In this document: piece by piece, positions 50,924 to 59,939 of the stretch
Layout: every line of letters starts with the position of its first letter
Numbering within the stretch: the stretch's first letter is position 1
Source: DASYZQ01 sp035946175
Lineage (GTDB): Bacteria > Patescibacteriota > Saccharimonadia > Saccharimonadales > UBA4665
Direction: 5' to 3'
Assembly: GCA_035946175.1 (NCBI GenBank)
Contig: DASYZQ010000014.1
Coordinates: 1 to 64,000, forward strand
Length of the DNA stretch: 64,000 nt
Notes under the pieces: generated by a model
Seen by the model: the letters and a program-made list of their open reading frames with translations, nothing else
Told to the model about the DNA's origin: nothing
Database searches by the model: none
Made by a program: the position numbers and the translations under genes

Positions 50924-52627
50924 ATGGTCTACAGAAGCAATAAGCGATATCTTCCTGCAATATGTATGCGGGTTCTACTTGAGTTTTGGCCGGTGATCGT
51001 GATTGTAGCGGTAGTGGTCGCTATTCTTGCCAGGATGATAGAAAGTCCTTGGGGGTATCTTTTTCTTTATCAAAGCGACTCGCTTACCTTGCCATTGTTA
51101 ATGAAGTCCCTGGTCCATCACGAGGTCTTTCGGTGGCAGTTCTCCTCTCCGGTATTTTTATTTCCTGAAGTGATTATTTATTATTTTTGTTGGTTTATTA
51201 CAGAGTCCGTTAGGGGGGCTTTAATACTTAATGGCTTCATTAATGTTTTACTTCTCTATGTCCTGTTCAGGGTAATAGTTGGCCAAGCACTGAAGAGAAG
51301 TCAGTTGTATAAGACTACTTTTGCTTTAGTAATGACGGGTTTTTATTTACTGTTTGTGTGGCTTGAGCCTTACCCCTACGTTAACTCTAGCGCTGTAGCT
51401 ACTCTCTATATGTTCACTGATTATTACTATGGCATTATTTTGTCGAGCTTGGCGGTTATAGCTCTGACTTTTTGGCATAGTAGATCTTTTAGCGAAAAGG
51501 TTATCAGTATACAAAGATCATGTTTAGCTTTTTTGTTGATAGCTTCAATTGATATTTTGACGACCTTCAGTGACCCGCTGTTTATAATACAGTTCTACTT
51601 GCCGTTTCTGATAGCCATATTTACAGTCTGGCTGTTTAATAAAATTAGTTTAAAACAGATGCTTGGCTACGTAACCTTAAATACAGCCGCTGTAGGCTTA
51701 GGCTATAGTCTACGATCTCTTATTCATCAGTTTATTGTCCAGAATGTGAATAGCTATGTACATCTATACTGGATGTATAAATCATTTTCTGATCTTAATT
51801 TAAGCTATCAACAGCTAATTCGTTCAACCTCGGGGACACTAAAGTTACTAATTCTGGCTAGTTTGGTGGTCCTGGCCATTGTGCACACTTTTTACAGCAT
51901 TTATAAGTCATCAAGATCAAGAACTGGGAGTAGTGGGCTAGATGGGGTTCCTATCTTTGTATCTTGGTTTGTGATAGCTTCGGTTATTACCTTAATGTTG
52001 GAATTCGTTGTTTCGGGCAGTGTCACTACCCGGTACATGTTGCCTATACTGATTTTCCCGATATTAACCTTATTGGTGTTCACTGACGCCAAACTGCCGT
52101 TTAAAAATATTAGGATCTCGCCGTATATCGCTATCTTAATCTTACTCATACTAAGTATTTTTATTGTTGGTATATCAAAAAGTGAGTTCGAACAGATGGC
52201 CAACGGCAAAGATTATGTGCTCTCTAATTGCCTAGATAACTGGGCTAATGGTAAAAATGTGGCTGGGCTGGGCGCTTTCGGGATTGCTAGAGAGCTAAGC
52301 CTATATAGCTCGAAAAACGTATTTATTATTCAAATGGACAATAATCTAACGGCTGATCCATGGCTCATTAATTTAGCCAGCTATAAAGGTCATACTTACT
52401 CATTTGTTGTGGTTGATAAAATAGACGGGATAGATGCCGCTACAGTAGCGCCGCTTGGACCACCCAGTTCAATTACAACCTGCCGGAGCCATCAAAAGCT
52501 ATACCCAACGTATCGGATATATGATTATAAGGGGACAGAGGGCGAAATTATCCTCAATAAAGATATCCAATCAAGTCTCAAGCACGATCTCCAAAAATTA
52601 GGATTTCAGGGAAGGGTAGCTAGGTAA
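50924..52627 (+). CDS. Polytopic membrane protein, unknown
   Basis: A 567-residue protein with about 11-12 TM helices and a hydrophilic C-terminal domain (about 425-567) with two Cys (LSNCLDN, TTCRSH). The first loop has LYQSDSLTLPLLMKSLVHHE, with an Asp near the position of the GT-C catalytic residue. It begins 3 nt after the GT2 gene, so it may use the lipid-linked sugar made by that enzyme. Family not recognised. Confidence 0.6.
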   Translation: MVYRSNKRYLPAICMRVLLEFWPVIVIVAVVVAILARMIESPWGYLFLYQSDSLTLPLLMKSLVHHEVFRWQFSSPVFLFPEVIIYYFCWFITESVRGALILNGFINVLLLYVLFRVIVGQALKRSQLYKTTFALVMTGFYLLFVWLEPYPYVNSSAVATLYMFTDYYYGIILSSLAVIALTFWHSRSFSEKVISIQRSCLAFLLIASIDILTTFSDPLFIIQFYLPFLIAIFTVWLFNKISLKQMLGYVTLNTAAVGLGYSLRSLIHQFIVQNVNSYVHLYWMYKSFSDLNLSYQQLIRSTSGTLKLLILASLVVLAIVHTFYSIYKSSRSRTGSSGLDGVPIFVSWFVIASVITLMLEFVVSGSVTTRYMLPILIFPILTLLVFTDAKLPFKNIRISPYIAILILLILSIFIVGISKSEFEQMANGKDYVLSNCLDNWANGKNVAGLGAFGIARELSLYSSKNVFIIQMDNNLTADPWLINLASYKGHTYSFVVVDKIDGIDAATVAPLGPPSSITTCRSHQKLYPTYRIYDYKGTEGEIILNKDIQSSLKHDLQKLGFQGRVAR

Positions 52628-52725
52628 GGGGTGTAAGAGAGTGGTTGGGGCAGGGCGGTAATAAGATTTTATGCCCAGCAATCCATTATGGTATACAATA
52701 TCCATAGCATAACCAGAGAATAAAA

Positions 52726-54240
52726 TTGCAAGAAACCGGTATCGTATCTGCCCGTAAGGTGACTCCGAAAAAGGGGCTTTTAAATATAGACACTCATAGC
52801 CTCTGGCTCAACCTTATCCTTATCTTTCTCTGCCTTTTATTTCTGGGAACTGTCAGGTTGGTGATGAACCAGCCACTTTCTGGTGATGAGCCGGCCTATA
52901 TGTTGATGGACTATAGCGTGGCCCATGATGGGACGTTCAATTTAAGTAAAGGCTATAATGACAAAGCCTTCCAAAGTTTTACCCCGGGCTCTCCCACCAT
53001 AGAGGGCTCGCCTGCCCCTGGCACCCAAGCTCCAGCTAAGGATTATTCTCAACACGGTATTGGATTACCCTTATTTTTGCTACCCGGTTTTTCTTTAGGT
53101 ACCCTGCTAACATCATCGGTTCACCTCGCTGCGAGATATGGTGCTGTACTTGAGATGTTATTACTGGCAACGGGAGTAATTGTATTAACGTGGATTTGGA
53201 CAAATGAAGTAACCAAAAATCGCCGAGTTGCATATATTGCCTCGGGGTTACTGGCAATCTCATATTTCTTCAGCGGGCTAGCTGGGTATATATACCCAGA
53301 TATGCTAACCTCTGCTCTCTTGCTTGGCGCAATGATAATGGTTGAACGTTACTACTCTACATTATTGCTCCAGATCCTTCTTGGCATAATCCTAGGTTTC
53401 TTGGTGCTAGTTCATATAAAGACCTTAGACTTGGTAGCACCTGTATTACTGGTTCTTTCTTATAAACTATGGAAAACCAACCACCGACTTCCGTGGGCAA
53501 CCTTCCTGGTCGTTGCACTATTTGTTGCTTACTATTTTATTAGTTATCATCAATGGTTTGGAGTCTGGGGGATACAGACAGCAAATGGATCGGGTGGCTC
53601 ACAGTTCGGTGATAATCCCCTGATGTCAGTCTCTGCAATGATGTTTGATTCATTCAGGGGTTTCTTGGTCTATAACCCGGTCATGATATTGATATTTCTT
53701 GGGTTACCAGTATGGTTTAAGAAGAGCCCTAAATCTTTGGGTGTCGCACTAGTTGCTACACTGCCATCCATTGCAGTACTATCATATTTCTTCCAATGGA
53801 ATGGTGGTGATGCGCCGCTGGGTAGATATATTATTGATGTTCTACCAGTCTATATACCCGCACTTGCGTTTGCTATAGAAATACTTACGAGGTCATGGGA
53901 AAAGGTATTTATCGTTTTGGCATCACTTGCCACTTTTCTCATAACCGTTGACGCGACGTTTGGTAGATTTCCCCTGATTGATCCTGGGCTGGAAGCGAAC
54001 ATGACGAGATCGCCGCTTTTCATTCAGTTACAGCAGCACACTGGGCTAGCAATCGATCGATTTTTGCCGATGGCCTCTCAGTATTTGTTCTACCACACGA
54101 CATTTATTGATAAACACGGCTTAATGAAGACCATATTCTGGTGGCTGGTTGTCTTGGCTTTCTTTATATATGGCATATATCTAGCAAGAGGGCGGGGGCA
54201 TAAGGCGCCAGTTAAAAAGCGGTTGGGGGCTACTCTTTAA
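52726..54240 (+). CDS. GT-C-like membrane protein, DEP-motif paralog 2
   Basis: A 504-residue protein with about 11 TM helices, clearly paralogous to the 45.7-kb gene: PLSGDEPAYMLMDYSVAHDG in the first loop and SQHGIGLPLFLLPGFSLG after an inserted Pro/Gly-rich loop. Probable polyprenyl-phosphate-sugar-dependent glycosyltransferase. Start TTG at 52726 is the only start before the first TM helix; no SD is seen. It is followed 1 nt later by the next membrane-protein gene. Confidence 0.66.
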   Translation: MQETGIVSARKVTPKKGLLNIDTHSLWLNLILIFLCLLFLGTVRLVMNQPLSGDEPAYMLMDYSVAHDGTFNLSKGYNDKAFQSFTPGSPTIEGSPAPGTQAPAKDYSQHGIGLPLFLLPGFSLGTLLTSSVHLAARYGAVLEMLLLATGVIVLTWIWTNEVTKNRRVAYIASGLLAISYFFSGLAGYIYPDMLTSALLLGAMIMVERYYSTLLLQILLGIILGFLVLVHIKTLDLVAPVLLVLSYKLWKTNHRLPWATFLVVALFVAYYFISYHQWFGVWGIQTANGSGGSQFGDNPLMSVSAMMFDSFRGFLVYNPVMILIFLGLPVWFKKSPKSLGVALVATLPSIAVLSYFFQWNGGDAPLGRYIIDVLPVYIPALAFAIEILTRSWEKVFIVLASLATFLITVDATFGRFPLIDPGLEANMTRSPLFIQLQQHTGLAIDRFLPMASQYLFYHTTFIDKHGLMKTIFWWLVVLAFFIYGIYLARGRGHKAPVKKRLGATL

Positions 54241-54241
54241 C

Positions 54242-56065
54242 ATGAATGTAGTGAATGACGCGGCGCGGCTTATTAAAAAGATCTGCCGAAAAAAAAGGAT
54301 CAAGACAGCGGCTAGGTCAGTGCGTTCCAGCTGGCTTGGTGTGGCAGCAATCCTGACCCTAACAAGCGTATTCTTCTGGCCAGTCATTGTCCATATGGGT
54401 TCATACAGCCCAGGTGGAGACGCCGCTTTTAATGCCTGGACTCTAGCACGTGACCAACATTGTATACTGCGAGAGAACTGTCCGAATTACCTCAATGGGA
54501 ATATTTTTTATCCTCATAGAGATACGATGCTATATTCTGAAACGCAGTTGTCAGCTGGCTTATTAACGCTGCCACTTTTTTTAATAAACCAGAACCCCAT
54601 ATTTTCCTACAACGTCTGGACCATTCTTAGCTTCTTGTTCTCCGGTTTATTTATGTTCTATCTGGCAAGATACTTGAGTAAAGGAAACATCCCACTATCG
54701 ATACTCGCAGGTCTGGTCTTTGAATTTGCTCCGCTTAAGATGGCTGCAATTTTTCACCTACAAAACCTCAGCATCTTCTATTTGCCTTTGGCATTTCTTA
54801 TGATGTTCAAGTATCTAGATACCAAAAGGCGACTGTATTTAGGGCTGCTGTTGGCGGTGCTTATCCTACAGTTCTATGCCTCGTGGTATCAGATGGCCTT
54901 TGTATTTCTGGCCTTTGTCGCTGCGCTACTTTCGTTCCTGATCTTTAAATATGCGAGCTGGAAGAGAATCTTGGTAGTTTTATCGGTAGTTGTTCTAGCG
55001 GCTATAACGACGCTGCCACTGGCGATTCAGTACGTGCATTTCTCAAAATCCACCAACGCGACGTTTAGTATCCAGGAGCAAGCTACCTATTCATCAAGTT
55101 TGGTAGACTATTTGATTCCTAATAGCGGCACCTTACTCGGCAAACTATACTACTCGGTTCGTCCGCACGCCCAAGTGAATGCCTATAATCCTGATAGCTA
55201 CTCTTATCATGGCGTGACTATGTATGTCATCGGCACCGCAATAGTAGTTATTTCCTTTTTGTATTTTTGGAAGAACAAAAAACGGGAATTGCGTAAGCAC
55301 CATCTATTAATACTGATGTTCGTTGTCCTGGCAACTATAGGTTTTGTCGTTTCGCTCGGGCCCTTACTCAAAGTGAAGGGCACGGATCTCTACAGCGACC
55401 CTACCGCTGGTCTTAAACTGGCCATACCGTTGCCATATATACTCGTTGACAAATTTTTGCCACAGTTATCTTTTATAAGGGCGATAGGCCGGGTTAGCGT
55501 GCTGAGCCTTTTCAGCCTCTGCTGCCTATTGGCGTTTGTGCCGATTTATCTATCTACGACTAAATTAACAAAAAGATCTGTGAATATCGTAATCGCCATA
55601 ATCATTGTATTGGTGGCAATCGATGTTTTGCCGGATCAACGTGTCCCGATGAGCAGCGACCCACTGGACTATCATCAAACAATCCCTGCAGCCTACAAGT
55701 TTATTCATAACGATAAGGCGATTAGTAATTACATAGCACTTGCGGCCGATAACAGGACCGACTATCCAAACGTCCCCTACGATAGTGCTATTTCTAGCGA
55801 GCTAATCTGGGCAGGCTATGACAATAAGAACATGTTCAACGGCACGAGCGGCTATATACCGCCAAACTACTATTCGCAATATATTAGTTTCTTAAACTTT
55901 ACCCCAAACACCATAATGCAATTCAAGAGCCTAGGAATTAACTATCTTGTTGTAGACAAATTATTGTCACAAAACCATCCTGGCTTTATCGACAATGTCA
56001 GCGCACTGCTGGCCAAAAACGTAGTTTATACGGATAAGCGCTACGATATCTATAAAGTTGTCTAG
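54242..56065 (+). CDS. Large GT-C-like membrane protein
   Basis: A 607-residue protein with a basic N-terminus and about 12 TM helices. The first extracytoplasmic loop shows PGGDAAFNAWTLARDQHC and GNIFYPHRDTMLYSE, a layout seen in uncharacterised CPR and Gram-positive GT-C-type proteins. A hydrophilic C-terminal domain (about 460-607) includes WAGYDNKNMFNGTSGYIPPN. Function inferred only from fold and neighbours. It starts 1 nt after the paralog-2 stop. Confidence 0.6.
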   Translation: MNVVNDAARLIKKICRKKRIKTAARSVRSSWLGVAAILTLTSVFFWPVIVHMGSYSPGGDAAFNAWTLARDQHCILRENCPNYLNGNIFYPHRDTMLYSETQLSAGLLTLPLFLINQNPIFSYNVWTILSFLFSGLFMFYLARYLSKGNIPLSILAGLVFEFAPLKMAAIFHLQNLSIFYLPLAFLMMFKYLDTKRRLYLGLLLAVLILQFYASWYQMAFVFLAFVAALLSFLIFKYASWKRILVVLSVVVLAAITTLPLAIQYVHFSKSTNATFSIQEQATYSSSLVDYLIPNSGTLLGKLYYSVRPHAQVNAYNPDSYSYHGVTMYVIGTAIVVISFLYFWKNKKRELRKHHLLILMFVVLATIGFVVSLGPLLKVKGTDLYSDPTAGLKLAIPLPYILVDKFLPQLSFIRAIGRVSVLSLFSLCCLLAFVPIYLSTTKLTKRSVNIVIAIIIVLVAIDVLPDQRVPMSSDPLDYHQTIPAAYKFIHNDKAISNYIALAADNRTDYPNVPYDSAISSELIWAGYDNKNMFNGTSGYIPPNYYSQYISFLNFTPNTIMQFKSLGINYLVVDKLLSQNHPGFIDNVSALLAKNVVYTDKRYDIYKVV

Positions 56066-56090
56066 AGATAATAATCGTATTTCAGCCGAT

Positions 56091-56819
56091 TCAGCGGGCG
56101 AGATTGAAGTAAACAATCTCGCATATAGCCTTTACCCCGTCCCTGGCACCTATCTTCTTTCCCTCACTTTTCGTTCGACCGTAATATGAAACACTTGTCT
56201 CACAAATCCGCAAACTATTTTTTTCTTTTGCAATCCGTGCGACTATTTCAGGGTTGAACCCGAACCTTTTAGACTTGAGGTATTTAGCGTGAGACCTTAT
56301 CCAGTCGCCCCTGAACATTATGTAGCAGGTATGGATGTCGCTTACGTATAAACCGCTCAAGAGGGCGGAGAGTCGTGTCATGAACTTATTAGCTATAGTA
56401 TTCACAAGGTAAACTACACGCCTTGGCGAGCCGCCAGAGAATCGTGACCCAAAAACGATGTCGGCCCTATCCTCCCTGAAAATTTGCAGCATCTTGTTGT
56501 AATCTCTCGGATCGTATTCGCGGTCGGCGTCTTGAACGATCACAACATCACCTGTAGATTCCTGAAAACCACGCTTGAGCGTGGCGCCCTTGCCCCGGTT
56601 TTTTTGCTGTAATATACCTGTCACTTCACTATGCTGTTTCTCGAGCTGTCGTATGATCTTAGCACTGCCATCCTTCGACTTGTCATCAACTATGATGATC
56701 TCCTTTTTCGTGCCGTTTGTGTCAACCGCAAGTACTTCCTGAACGATTGTTTTTAAAGTTTTTTCTTCGTTATAGCATGGTATGATAACTGATAGCTTCC
56801 TGATTTGTATTAAGTTCAT
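56091..56819 (-). CDS. GT2 glycosyltransferase (DPM/GtrB-like)
   Basis: A 242-residue GT-A enzyme: LSVIIPCYNEEKTLKTIVQ, IIVDDKSKDGSAKII, VIVQDADREYDPRDY (metal D-A-D), FGSRFSGGSPRR, and RFGFNPEIVARI. It is soluble, so of the undecaprenyl-phosphate sugar synthase kind. Its ATG (56819-56817) overlaps by two bases the ATG of the divergent GtrA gene (56818-56820). GT2 plus GtrA is a common pair, GT2 making the lipid-linked sugar and GtrA flipping it. Confidence 0.87.
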   Translation of the reverse strand: MNLIQIRKLSVIIPCYNEEKTLKTIVQEVLAVDTNGTKKEIIIVDDKSKDGSAKIIRQLEKQHSEVTGILQQKNRGKGATLKRGFQESTGDVVIVQDADREYDPRDYNKMLQIFREDRADIVFGSRFSGGSPRRVVYLVNTIANKFMTRLSALLSGLYVSDIHTCYIMFRGDWIRSHAKYLKSKRFGFNPEIVARIAKEKNSLRICETSVSYYGRTKSEGKKIGARDGVKAICEIVYFNLAR

Positions 56820-57261
56820 GAAAAAAACCTACACTTTATTTGTTGCCACGTATTATAAACTGATTGCCTATGATAAGATACGTTTTTTAATAGTCGGGGG
56901 CATCGGATTCGTCGTAAACTATGCCGCGTTGACTCTCCTCTTTCATATCCTTAAGCTACCCATAACCTTTGCGCAAATACTGGCTGCCGAAACCGCGATA
57001 CTGTCAACCTTTGCAGGCAATAATTTTTGGGCTTTTACACACCATCAACATATCTCATTCAAAAAGAAGATCATAAGATTTCACGTTAGTTCAGCAGCTG
57101 GGCAAATAATCAACAGCTCATGTGTAATTCTCCTGGTGTACTTCATACACCTGTACTACGGCCTGGCGTTAGTTGTGGGTTCACTGGCTGGTCTGGTCTG
57201 GAATTATACGTTATATAAAAGATTCGTATTTAAAGTTCAACCAGCTAGGAACAGTAGTTGA
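56818..57261 (+). CDS. GtrA-family membrane protein
   Basis: A 147-residue protein with four TM helices: FLIVGGIGFVVNYAALTLLF, a second helix around LPITFAQILAAETAI, then NNFWAFTH, and a last helix ending WNYTLYKRFVF, all typical of GtrA. ATG at 56818 starts the basic MKKTY segment; a 12-codon longer frame would run into the divergent gene. Promoter boxes for either gene must lie within the other's coding region. Confidence 0.85.
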   Translation: MKKTYTLFVATYYKLIAYDKIRFLIVGGIGFVVNYAALTLLFHILKLPITFAQILAAETAILSTFAGNNFWAFTHHQHISFKKKIIRFHVSSAAGQIINSSCVILLVYFIHLYYGLALVVGSLAGLVWNYTLYKRFVFKVQPARNSS

Positions 57262-57290
57262 GGTGACAATCGGAGTTTCGTCAAAAACTA

Positions 57291-57845
57291 ATGATCCAAA
57301 AATGGAAGAGACTCAGCAGTAAGATAGTCTTTGAGCATCCGCGCCTTACACTCATGGAGGACGAGGTTGAATTACCAGATGGTAGCGTTACGCAGTATCT
57401 GAGATCGTCATCCCCGAAGAGTGCTGCGACGGCAGTCATCGCCATTAAAGGCAATAAGGTGCTTCTATCACGGGAGTACTCCTACCCTCCGGATGAGGTG
57501 CTTTACCAATTCCCTGGGGGGGCTGTAAATTTCGGTGAGAAGCCAGAGGTAGCCGCCAGACGGGAGCTTATTGAGGAAACCGGCTATAAGACAAGCAGTT
57601 TGAAACTTCTTGGCTGGTATTACATAGACAACCGTCGTACTGATGCAAAAATGTATGTATTCGTCGCAACCGATATCACTCCTTGCAAACGAGAAGGTGG
57701 TGATAGTGAAGAATTTATAGAATCCTCTTGGGTACCAATTAGTTCTATATCGGGATACATAGCTAAAGGTAAACTGCCAAACTTTTCGGCATTAGCCGCA
57801 TGGGCACTATATGAGGCAAAGCGTGACAGCCTCACCACCTCGTAA
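57291..57845 (+). CDS. Nudix hydrolase
   Basis: A 184-residue enzyme with a complete Nudix box: GGAVNFGEKPEVAARRELIE followed by ETGY (G-x5-E-x7-R-E-U-x-E-E-x-G-U, about 83-106). The flanks (LLSREYSYPPDEVLYQFPGG before the box) resemble ADP-ribose/nucleotide-sugar pyrophosphatases. It hydrolyses a nucleoside diphosphate linked to another group; with its neighbours a nucleotide-sugar substrate is possible. Followed by weak hairpin CCCTAAT-ATG-ATTAGGG near 57882. Confidence 0.87.
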   Translation: MIQKWKRLSSKIVFEHPRLTLMEDEVELPDGSVTQYLRSSSPKSAATAVIAIKGNKVLLSREYSYPPDEVLYQFPGGAVNFGEKPEVAARRELIEETGYKTSSLKLLGWYYIDNRRTDAKMYVFVATDITPCKREGGDSEEFIESSWVPISSISGYIAKGKLPNFSALAAWALYEAKRDSLTTS

Positions 57846-57922
57846 GGTAGGAAATGCTATCGTTGGCCGAAAGAAGTGGGCCCCTAATATGATTAGGGAC
57901 ACTTTTGTAGTAATCTAGCATT

Positions 57923-58849
57923 ATGCAGATACTCATAACTGGCACCAACGGCTTTGTTGGCCATCACCTGGTTCACGAGCTATATAAAAACGGCCATAAG
58001 GTGATCGGGATTGGGGGCCCGCAGTTCGCAGATGGTAACAGCAGGGAGCTTGCTGATTATCTTGTCTGCGACCTAACGGATGAGGCGCAGGTAAGTGCCA
58101 TTGACTTTAAGGGCGTTGAGGCTATTATCCATCTTGCCGCGCTGGCGTCTGTCCAGCTCTCCTTTGATCAGCCGGCTCACTTCATTACAACCAATGGCAG
58201 CATCGGAGTCAATTTGTTCGAGGCATTGCTCCGTCAAGGCGTCCACCCAAGGTTGGTTGTCGTCAGCAGCAGTGATGTATATGCGCATGACCAAACGCTG
58301 CCGATCAGTGAAAACGGCATATGTGCCGCCACCTCGCCCTATGTCATTAGTAAGCTTCTGACAGAAGATATTTGCGAATACTACCGAACGAGAGGCATTG
58401 ATTGCATTGTTGCCCGTCCCTTTAATCATATTGGGCCAGGCCAAAGACCCGGCTTTCTACTTCCGGACCTTGCGCAGCTGGTACACGATGCCGTCAAAGA
58501 CAAGAAGGAACTGCTTGTCGGTAATCTGAAGAGTAAACGTGACTATACCGATGTGCGCGATGTGGTGAAGGCCTATCGGTTACTAGCTACAGCCCCCAAA
58601 TTGGGGCACACAGTCTACAATATCTGTTCTGGCAAGAGTGTCGCCGGAGAATATTTTCTTGATAAACTTATACAACTCATGGCGAACGACTTCAAGCCTG
58701 CCATTAAGCCGGACCCGAAGAGGATCCGCCCCAACGACGTGCCTGACAGGTTCGGCAGTGCGAAGCGCCTATTGCGAGAGACTGGTTGGAAGCCGACTAT
58801 CCCACTCGATCAGACCATCGCTGATTTCGTTTCCAACTGGCAGCGGTAA
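57923..58849 (+). CDS. rmd: NAD-dependent epimerase/reductase, RMD-like
   Basis: A 308-residue extended SDR. The Rossmann motif TGTNGFVGHHLV (G-x-x-G-x-x-G) is at the N-terminus, S-S-S-D in VVSSSDVYA, the catalytic Y-x-x-x-K in YVISKLL, and the substrate segment RPFNHIGPGQRPGF. Overall it resembles GDP-4-keto-6-deoxy-D-mannose reductase, which yields GDP-D-rhamnose. With the gmd gene 1.1 kb downstream this assignment is likely, but other GDP- or UDP-sugar epimerases cannot be excluded. Confidence 0.72.
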   Translation: MQILITGTNGFVGHHLVHELYKNGHKVIGIGGPQFADGNSRELADYLVCDLTDEAQVSAIDFKGVEAIIHLAALASVQLSFDQPAHFITTNGSIGVNLFEALLRQGVHPRLVVVSSSDVYAHDQTLPISENGICAATSPYVISKLLTEDICEYYRTRGIDCIVARPFNHIGPGQRPGFLLPDLAQLVHDAVKDKKELLVGNLKSKRDYTDVRDVVKAYRLLATAPKLGHTVYNICSGKSVAGEYFLDKLIQLMANDFKPAIKPDPKRIRPNDVPDRFGSAKRLLRETGWKPTIPLDQTIADFVSNWQR

Positions 58850-58875
58850 GAGCTATTTTGACGGAGTCAATTGCA

Positions 58876-59457
58876 ATGCAGAACAATAAACCGGTACTAC
58901 CCTGGAAGACACTATCTTCTTCAATGGCACTTTCTGAAAAGTGGTTTCGAGTGCGTAAGGATGTCGTGCAGTTGCCCTCAGGTAAAATTGTCGATGACTA
59001 TTTTGTATGGGAGGCTCCGCATATCGTGCTGGCGATTCCTGTCACCGCCGAAGGAAAGTTTGTGCTGGTCAAGCAGTACAGGCATGGTATAGGAGAAATT
59101 ATGTATCAATTCCCTGCAGGCGCAGTCGATAATGGCGAATCGCTGGCACAGGCCGCACGACGTGAGATGGAGGAGGAAGCAGGCTTTGTCAGCGAAAAGC
59201 TCATCCATCTTGGTACGAATGCGCCATATGCTTCAAAGGTAACAAGTGTCGAAGATATGTTTCTGGCTCCTGATGCGACTGACCGCGGTCATCGCAATTA
59301 CGACGAGCAAGAGGAGAGTGAGGTGGTACTGTTATCCAAGGATGCACTGCTTGAGCTGATTGATAGTAAAAAAATACAAATGGCAGGCACCCTACTCGCT
59401 GCCACATTTTTGGCATTGCGCTATCTTGAAAAAACAGAGAAGGATAAACCTGCGTGA
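58876..59457 (+). CDS. Nudix hydrolase, ADP-ribose pyrophosphatase type
   Basis: A 193-residue enzyme. The Nudix box AGAVDNGESLAQAARREMEE followed by EAGF matches the signature; the preceding VLVKQYRHGIGEIMYQFPAG is typical of ADP-ribose pyrophosphatases, with the Pro-containing segment about 15-17 residues after the box. ATG at 58876 is chosen, since CGGAG lies 9 nt upstream; an in-frame TTG at 58858 is an alternative. It overlaps the following Nudix pseudogene by 4 nt. Confidence 0.87.
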   Translation: MQNNKPVLPWKTLSSSMALSEKWFRVRKDVVQLPSGKIVDDYFVWEAPHIVLAIPVTAEGKFVLVKQYRHGIGEIMYQFPAGAVDNGESLAQAARREMEEEAGFVSEKLIHLGTNAPYASKVTSVEDMFLAPDATDRGHRNYDEQEESEVVLLSKDALLELIDSKKIQMAGTLLAATFLALRYLEKTEKDKPA

Positions 59458-59939
59458 AAGAAATAAAATTCGCACCACAACATATTTTTGAACAACTCTT
59501 GGAGTGGTCAGTTATTCCGACCTTTGATCTGCTGATCGAGACCGAACCTCGTAAGATATTACTATTACATCGTACGATTGCACCATACAAAGGCAGCTGG
59601 GCTTTACCGGGTCTTCGTATGTATAAACCTGAGTCCATAGAGGATATTGGCCCGGATTGCTCATGATGAAGCCGGTCTGCGGATCCGCGTCAAAGAGAAG
59701 CGGCTACTCGGCCAATACGTCGGACAATTCAAGACCGAACACAATCGCCAGGATCTCTCGACGGCCTATATTGTACAACCCCTTCGGGAGAGCTAGAAAT
59801 AAACAAGCAGCACTTTAACGATTATCGAATTATTGCCGGAACTGCTGATATACCGAAAAATACCGGGGCCATGTACCAATATTTCTTAAAACTGTATTCG
59901 GCTGACGACGCTACCATGTTGTATGCTGAAACTATCTGA
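59454..59939 (+). pseudogene. Frameshifted Nudix-like gene
   Basis: The frame starts at the ATGA overlap (59454) with MKEIKFAPQHIFEQ, LLLHRTIAPYKGSWALPG, then stops at TGA (59664-59666). The homologous reading continues in a second frame from about 59647 (LARIAHDEAGLRIRVKEKRL, LGQYVGQF) to TAG near 59796. A third frame from the AACCCC tract (about 59777) runs SGELEINKQHFNDYRIIAG to TGA at 59937-59939. Two frameshifts therefore break a Nudix-like protein of about 160 residues. The Nudix box itself is degenerate. Sequencing error is an alternative explanation. Confidence 0.65.

Noticed and set aside
59454..59939. TGA in the Nudix-like gene read as a recoded sense codon (alternative code)
   Set aside because: TGA ends other intact genes in the window, and the downstream homology is in a different frame, so frameshifts explain it better.
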